DNA from: an uncultured Eubacteriales bacterium
GTDB taxonomy: Bacteria; Bacillota; Clostridia; Oscillospirales; Acutalibacteraceae
Assembly (NCBI GenBank): GCA_934486755.1
Contig: CAKSQT010000058.1
Coordinates: forward strand, 1-10,327
Length of the DNA stretch: 10,327 nt
Direction: 5' to 3'
The translations under genes and the position numbers were made by a program. Positions 7,352 to 10,327 of this stretch are shown one piece after another. The notes beneath the pieces are model-generated. The model made no database searches. It saw only the letters and a program-made list of their open reading frames with translations, and had not been told where the DNA came from. Within the stretch, counting starts at the first letter, position 1. Each line of letters opens with the position of its first letter.

Positions 7352-7394
7352 GTAGGGAATTTTTTTGCTATTATTATATCATAAAATTCCCTAC
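7352..7394. promoter_or_regulatory. 12-bp perfect inverted repeat: candidate fic operator
   Basis: GTAGGGAATTTT (7352-7363) and its exact reverse complement AAAATTCCCTAC (7383-7394) are separated by 19 bases. The repeat brackets the fic -10 box: one arm fills most of the -35/-10 spacer, the other covers the start of the transcript and abuts the GGAGG site. Arm centres are 31 bp apart, close to three helical turns. A repressor binding both arms would block transcription. An RNA hairpin is unlikely, since the upstream arm would lie outside the predicted transcript. Confidence 0.7.
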
Positions 7395-7401
7395 ACCGCA
7401 A
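7373..7401 (-). promoter_or_regulatory. Promoter of fic
   Basis: On the minus strand, TTGCGG (7396-7401), a 17-nt spacer and TATAAT (7373-7378) preceded by TGA form an extended -10 promoter (TGATATAAT). The predicted start is near 7366, giving a leader of about 25 nt that carries GGAGG at 7347-7351. Confidence 0.75.
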
Positions 7402-7440
7402 TAAATATTCTTATTTTTCAAAATTATAGTTTCGCGAAAT

Positions 7441-7479
7441 AAAAAAATACTTCACTCTTTCAACCAGAGCAGAGTATTT
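7441..7479 (-). terminator. Terminator of the nucleotidyltransferase gene (repeat copy B)
   Basis: Stem arms 7467-7479 and 7445-7457 around a TTTCAACCA-type 9-nt loop, 40 nt past the nucleotidyltransferase stop. In minus-strand RNA it gives 7 outer pairs, one C-A mismatch, two G-U wobbles and 3 inner pairs, followed by seven consecutive Ts. It is weaker than copy A and works better read from the minus strand than from the plus strand. Confidence 0.65.
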
Positions 7480-7516
7480 TTTATCACGTTAAACTGATAT
7501 TTTTAATTGCGAATTG
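7445..7516 (+). repeat. Direct repeat copy B flanking fic
   Basis: The counterpart of 6257-6327, in the same orientation, ending four bases before the nucleotidyltransferase stop codon complement. Seven of the nine differences from copy A change G/C to A/T. Fic, its promoter and its operator all lie between the copies. Confidence 0.85.
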
Positions 7517-7519
7517 TTT

Positions 7520-8401
7520 TCAGATCCCGTCATAAAGACCTTTATCGGTCATCTCGGCGAGGGCGGCGGCGACGTCGTCCTTGTCCTCTTTGTAGGTAAC
7601 GCCGTACCATTTATCCTCGGCAACCAGCATTTTAACGCGTTTTTCGCCTTTTTCTATAAGTTCAGAAACCACGCTCGGCAGATAGTATTCCGCTTTGGGT
7701 TCGTTTATTTTTTCGTCTAAGAACCTCTTAAAACCGTTTTCTATGTAGCCGAAAAGGTCGGGGGTAAAGCCCCACATATTCATCGACACAACGGTGTCGG
7801 GCGACATAGCCGTCCAGCTCTTGCCGTCGTCCTCGGTGTACTTGCAGTCAACTATCTTTGTACGCTCGGTAACGCTTTTAAGCTCGCCGTTCTCGGTCTC
7901 GCAAACGCCGCGCGACACATATCCGTTGTCGGTAAGGGTGTTTTTCAGGCGGAAACCGACCATACAGTAATCGTCTGGCTCCTGCTTTAAAAATTCGGCA
8001 ACGTGCTTAAAGGCGCTCTTGCCGTAATAATCGTCCGCATTGACAACGGCAAACGGCTCGTTTATAAGTTCCCTGCAACAAAGAATTGCGTGCGCGGTGC
8101 CCCAAGGCTTTGTGCGCTCGGCGGGGCACACGTATCCGTCGGGCAGCTTGTCCGTTTCCTGAAAGGCGTATTCAACCTGCACCTTGCCTTCAATATGCTT
8201 TGCGACCATTTTGCGGAAATCTTCCTCTATTGCGTGCTTTATAACGAAAACTACCTTGTTAAAGCCTGCCTGAACGGCGTCATAAACCGAGAAATCAAGC
8301 AAAGCCTCGCCGTTTTTGCCGACGGGAGCTATCTGCTTTAACCCCCCGAAACGGCTGCCCATTCCCGCCGCCATTACAATAAGCGTAATATCCTTTGACA
8401 T
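7520..8401 (-). CDS. Sugar nucleotidyltransferase-like protein (NTP_transferase family)
   Basis: A 293-residue cytoplasmic enzyme of the GT-A-like nucleotidyltransferase family, which joins a sugar phosphate (or similar phosphate) to an NTP and releases pyrophosphate. The N-terminal nucleotide-binding loop AAGMGSRFGG (11-20) with LKQ after it is the diagnostic feature; PWGTAHA (99-105) and NADDYYG (121-127) fit the substrate and metal-binding positions. The substrate cannot be told from sequence: relatives are often labelled UTP-glucose-1-phosphate uridylyltransferase, but this group lacks a clear assignment and the neighbours give no sugar pathway. The ATG at 8401 has GGAGGG 7 nt upstream. 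It follows the small membrane gene by 37 nt on the same strand, but a near-consensus promoter in between suggests separate transcription. Family confidence is high, specificity low. Confidence 0.9.
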   Translation of the reverse strand: MSKDITLIVMAAGMGSRFGGLKQIAPVGKNGEALLDFSVYDAVQAGFNKVVFVIKHAIEEDFRKMVAKHIEGKVQVEYAFQETDKLPDGYVCPAERTKPWGTAHAILCCRELINEPFAVVNADDYYGKSAFKHVAEFLKQEPDDYCMVGFRLKNTLTDNGYVSRGVCETENGELKSVTERTKIVDCKYTEDDGKSWTAMSPDTVVSMNMWGFTPDLFGYIENGFKRFLDEKINEPKAEYYLPSVVSELIEKGEKRVKMLVAEDKWYGVTYKEDKDDVAAALAEMTDKGLYDGI

Positions 8402-8432
8402 TCAAACACCCTCCGTAATTTACTACCTATTA

Positions 8433-8461
8433 ATTATATTACGCAGAGATTATTTTTTCAA
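8433..8461 (-). promoter_or_regulatory. Strong sigma-A promoter of the nucleotidyltransferase gene
   Basis: On the minus strand, TTGAAA (8456-8461, 5 of 6) is followed by a 17-nt spacer and a perfect TATAAT (8433-8438). The predicted start is near 8426, with a 25-nt leader containing the GGAGGG site. The -35 box overlaps the last codons of the upstream small gene. This separates a likely vegetative gene from the sporulation operon. Confidence 0.75.
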
Positions 8462-8651
8462 CATTTATTTCAAAATCGAGTATTCTTAAAACGCCGCCTT
8501 CAAGCGACACCGCTTTTTTGTATTCCCCCGTGCTGTTTTTGACGGTATTTTCATACGCCTTTGCGGTGCCGAAAAGCATTATGAAAACGCAGATGATTAA
8601 TGTGCCGCTCAATATAAACGACCTTAAAAATATTTTTATTTTCTTTTTCAT
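8439..8651 (-). CDS. Small one-pass membrane or exported protein downstream of spoIIP
   Basis: A 70-residue protein I do not recognise. It has a basic N-terminus (MKKKIKIFLRS), a single hydrophobic segment (about residues 9-29, ending LFGTAKA), then about 40 residues that look beta-prone and should lie outside the cytoplasm (GEYKKAVSLEGGVLRILDFEINVEK). The TAKA end of the hydrophobic segment could be a signal-peptidase I site, so secretion is an alternative to anchoring. It starts 22 nt after the spoIIP stop on the same strand, consistent with co-transcription, which hints at a role in sporulation; this is context only. The ribosome site is weak (AGAGAG, 4 nt upstream of ATG), suggesting low expression or coupling. 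The short length makes chance possible, but signal-like composition and placement favour a real gene. Confidence 0.65.
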   Translation of the reverse strand: MKKKIKIFLRSFILSGTLIICVFIMLFGTAKAYENTVKNSTGEYKKAVSLEGGVLRILDFEINVEKIISA

Positions 8652-8673
8652 TTTTCTCTCTTTTCTTTCGGTT

Positions 8674-9735
8674 TTATGTTAACCTGTTCAATAAATCGGC
8701 AATCGCGTTTCCCACCATTTCGGCGGAGTATGTTGCTTCGTCGATACTGTTCACATCGGTGCCGAATTCTATTAAGAGCGAGCCGTTTGTCAGGCTCTCG
8801 TTATAGTTTTTCGACATAAGGGAGAGCGGACGTGCCAAGGTTGGATACATTTTCTCAAATGTCTGCTGTAATTTGAGCGCGAGCTTTAAATTTTCCTGCC
8901 AATTCGGAAAATTAGTAACGCTTCCGCTTTGCGAGCCCATAACCAGCATAACCTGTGCCGCGGGCTTTCCGTTTATCTCGGTCACGAGCTTGACTCGGTC
9001 GCTTTCTCCCGATGAAACGGCGTCTCGGTGCAGGTCAAGCACAATTTTTATGCTCTTGTATTTTTCGGTGTATGAACAAATAGTCTTGGCGGCGCGCGAG
9101 TAACTGCCCGTGTATTCTGGATAATCGTGACGGGTTTTGTCATGGAGCGTTTTTATGCCTGCCTCATTTAGTTTTTCCGCCACAATATCGCCTATTCGCA
9201 CCATATTCATATTTTCTTCAAGCGTTCTTGCGTTGTGCGCGTCGGTGTATACGTCGGAATCGGTCTTCATATAGCTTTCGGTCGTGTGGGTATGCATTAT
9301 AAGCACCTGCGGTTGATCGTTTTTGCTAATTTTGAAGGATAGCGGAGCGTCTATAAACGATTTTATGTCAACCGCAAGGTCGGTGTTGTTTTTCATATAC
9401 GCCCCGTCGTAGGAAAGCGGAGCGGAATAAGGCGAAATGTATTTTTTTATTACCTTTCCTTTCACCACCCCGTCCGACGCGGCGGTAACGCTGCTTTGGG
9501 TCTGCTCCGAGCCTGTCTGCTGTACTTCGGATTGGGTTTCTTTCTTTTCTTCGGTTTTTCCCTCGGTTTTTTCGGCGGACGGCGTATCTGAGGAGCTTGT
9601 TTCTTCTGCTTTCGGTGTTTGTGCGGTTATTACATAAGGAATTTCTAAAATAAGCGAATAAAACCCGTAAAATAGAGTTGCCGCGCATATTATACACACC
9701 GAAACAAACCGTGCTATACTGCCCCTGTTACCCAT
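8674..9735 (-). CDS. spoIIP: Stage II sporulation protein P
   Basis: SpoIIP is a cell-wall amidase/endopeptidase that works with SpoIID and SpoIIM to degrade septal peptidoglycan during engulfment. The 353 residues have an N-terminal membrane anchor (about 9-30), a low-complexity Ser/Thr/Glu/Lys/Gln linker (about 40-88) and the catalytic domain. Family motifs are VLIMHTHTTESY (144-155), IVLDLHRDA (231-239) and LLIEFGTDVNSIDEA (320-334); His150, Glu153 and His236 are candidate metal or catalytic residues. The ATG at 9735 has GGGAG nine bases upstream. It lies 39 nt after gpr on the same strand, the order known from Bacillus subtilis, where spoIIP is expressed in the mother cell under sigma-E. 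A small membrane gene follows within 22 nt. Confidence 0.96.
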   Translation of the reverse strand: MGNRGSIARFVSVCIICAATLFYGFYSLILEIPYVITAQTPKAEETSSSDTPSAEKTEGKTEEKKETQSEVQQTGSEQTQSSVTAASDGVVKGKVIKKYISPYSAPLSYDGAYMKNNTDLAVDIKSFIDAPLSFKISKNDQPQVLIMHTHTTESYMKTDSDVYTDAHNARTLEENMNMVRIGDIVAEKLNEAGIKTLHDKTRHDYPEYTGSYSRAAKTICSYTEKYKSIKIVLDLHRDAVSSGESDRVKLVTEINGKPAAQVMLVMGSQSGSVTNFPNWQENLKLALKLQQTFEKMYPTLARPLSLMSKNYNESLTNGSLLIEFGTDVNSIDEATYSAEMVGNAIADLLNRLT

Positions 9736-9759
9736 CTGTCTGCACTCCCATCTTGTTTG

Positions 9760-9767
9760 ATTATATG
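9760..9767 (-). promoter_or_regulatory. Possible sigma-E-like -10 element for spoIIP
   Basis: CATATAAT (minus strand, 9760-9767) in the gpr-spoIIP gap matches the sigma-E -10 consensus CATACAnT at all but one position. No good sigma-A -35 is present at 17 nt (GTCTAA). An ATA-containing TAATAAA lies upstream but about 3 nt closer than the usual sigma-E spacing, so the case is suggestive only. Confidence 0.35.
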
Positions 9768-9774
9768 CAGATTT

Positions 9775-10327
9775 TCAGTTTATTAGACTTAAAATGACCT
9801 CCCTTTCCAGGTCGGGCTGTAAAAAGACGTTTATTGCGCGTGCAAGCAACGCGCTCATACGCCCGCACAGCAGGTCTATATCCTTTGGGGTGACTATCAT
9901 ATCGCTTTTAATTTTTACGCTTTCTCCCGTAAGCTCACCTGCGAGGGTTCCCGCGTCTACAACGGTCGGCACGCCGACGGCTATTACGGGAACGCCGAGG
10001 GTTTTTTCGCTTATTTCCTTTCTTGCGTTTTTAACGCCCGAACCCGGTGATATTCCGCTGTCGCACAGCTGGACTGTCGAAAAAAGCCTTCCTATACTGC
10101 CCGAAGCCAGTGCGTCTACCGCTATCACGGCGGACGGCTTTATTCTGTCTACCGTTCCCTTTATAATTTCAGCCGCCTCTATTCCCGTTTTTCCCAGCAC
10201 GTTAGGCGCCAAGGCGGCAACGCTTTTAAGACCTTTAAGACCTATTTCCTCGGCAAATTCTTTTGCTATATGCCGCGTTGCGAGTATCTTTGACGCTGTA
10301 TCGGGTCCCACCGCGTCGGGCGTTATC
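9775..10327 (-). CDS. gpr: Germination protease GPR, 5' end outside window
   Basis: GPR degrades small acid-soluble spore proteins when spores germinate; it is made as a zymogen in the forespore. The 183 visible residues are the C-terminal part. They begin ITPDAVGPD, matching the family's conserved TPDALGP, followed by ILATRH, then SVAALAPNVLGKTGIEA, the VIAVDALASGS segment (with an Asp expected to be one of the family's catalytic aspartates), DSGISPGSGVKNARKEIS, and VPVIAVGVPTVVDAGTLA. The reading frame is open to the window edge; the GTG codon at 10309-10311 is the internal Val of DAVGPD, not a start. The stop is TGA (9775-9777), 39 nt before spoIIP. The pro-sequence and promoter lie to the right of the window. 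Confidence 0.96.
   Translation of the reverse strand, partial: ITPDAVGPDTASKILATRHIAKEFAEEIGLKGLKSVAALAPNVLGKTGIEAAEIIKGTVDRIKPSAVIAVDALASGSIGRLFSTVQLCDSGISPGSGVKNARKEISEKTLGVPVIAVGVPTVVDAGTLAGELTGESVKIKSDMIVTPKDIDLLCGRMSALLARAINVFLQPDLEREVILSLIN

Noticed and set aside
6403..7401. Longer fic reading frame starting at 7401
   Set aside because: The extra 20 residues would be encoded upstream of the predicted promoter start, and the ATG at 7341 has a well-placed GGAGG.
7430..7439. TTTCGCGAAA, a perfect 10-bp palindrome upstream of the fic promoter
   Set aside because: It lies about 30 bp beyond the -35 box with no second copy or partner motif; a short palindrome of this size can arise by chance, so it is not claimed as a site.
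6257..7516. Fic region as part of an insertion sequence or integron
   Set aside because: No transposase, integrase or terminal inverted repeats were found; the flanking copies are direct repeats containing a terminator.
8402..8438. Terminator at the end of the gpr-spoIIP-small gene operon
   Set aside because: The 37-nt gap holds a promoter and ribosome site but no hairpin with a T-run, so sporulation transcripts may run into the nucleotidyltransferase gene.
9775..10311. gpr as a complete gene starting at the codon at 10309-10311
   Set aside because: That codon is GTG within the conserved TPDAVGP segment; the frame stays open to the window edge, so the gene is partial.

Overview
The window looks like chromosome of a spore-forming Clostridia member (Firmicutes; an Oscillospiraceae/Ruminococcaceae-like origin is a guess). 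It carries gpr and spoIIP, strong AGGAG/GGAGG ribosome binding sites, sigma-A-like TATAAT boxes, and coding sequence of about half GC that uses many GGC, GAC and GCG codons. Most of it is ordinary core genome. The accessory part is a Fic gene sitting alone at about 6.3-7.5 kb.

Left part (1-3483): the minus strand holds a 3'-truncated asparagine synthase (asnB-like, 1-1526). Upstream of it, also on the minus strand, are two overlapping genes: a NusG-domain-II protein (2073-2390, TTG start) and a Gx-transporter/heptaprenyl-diphosphate-synthase-component-I-like membrane protein (1582-2073). Diverging from these on the plus strand is a lipoprotein ApbE, an FAD:protein FMN transferase (2464-3417). 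Together they form a redox/flavinylation-type neighbourhood often seen in Clostridia, but no FMN-accepting protein is present in the window.

Middle (3484-6213): a complete canonical secA with the C-terminal zinc-binding tail, its own promoter, and a strong hairpin terminator (6257-6293).

Fic island (6257-7516): a 312-residue Fic-fold protein (6403-7341, minus) lies between secA and a nucleotidyltransferase gene. It is bracketed by two diverged direct copies (62 of 72 aligned columns identical) of the terminator plus following sequence. The catalytic His of the Fic motif is Gln. Its promoter contains a perfect 12-bp inverted repeat around the -10 box, which looks like an operator. The most economical reading is an accessory, probably autoregulated Fic gene inserted into a formerly convergent secA/nucleotidyltransferase junction.

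Right part (7520-10327, all minus): gpr (5' end outside the window), spoIIP and a small one-pass membrane protein form a probable sporulation operon. Next comes a sugar-nucleotidyltransferase-like gene with its own strong promoter located at the end of the small gene.

No tRNA, rRNA, CRISPR array, transposase or recognisable riboswitch was seen. No gene-free stretch exceeds 300 bases; the longest are 6214-6402 and 7342-7519, both described below.
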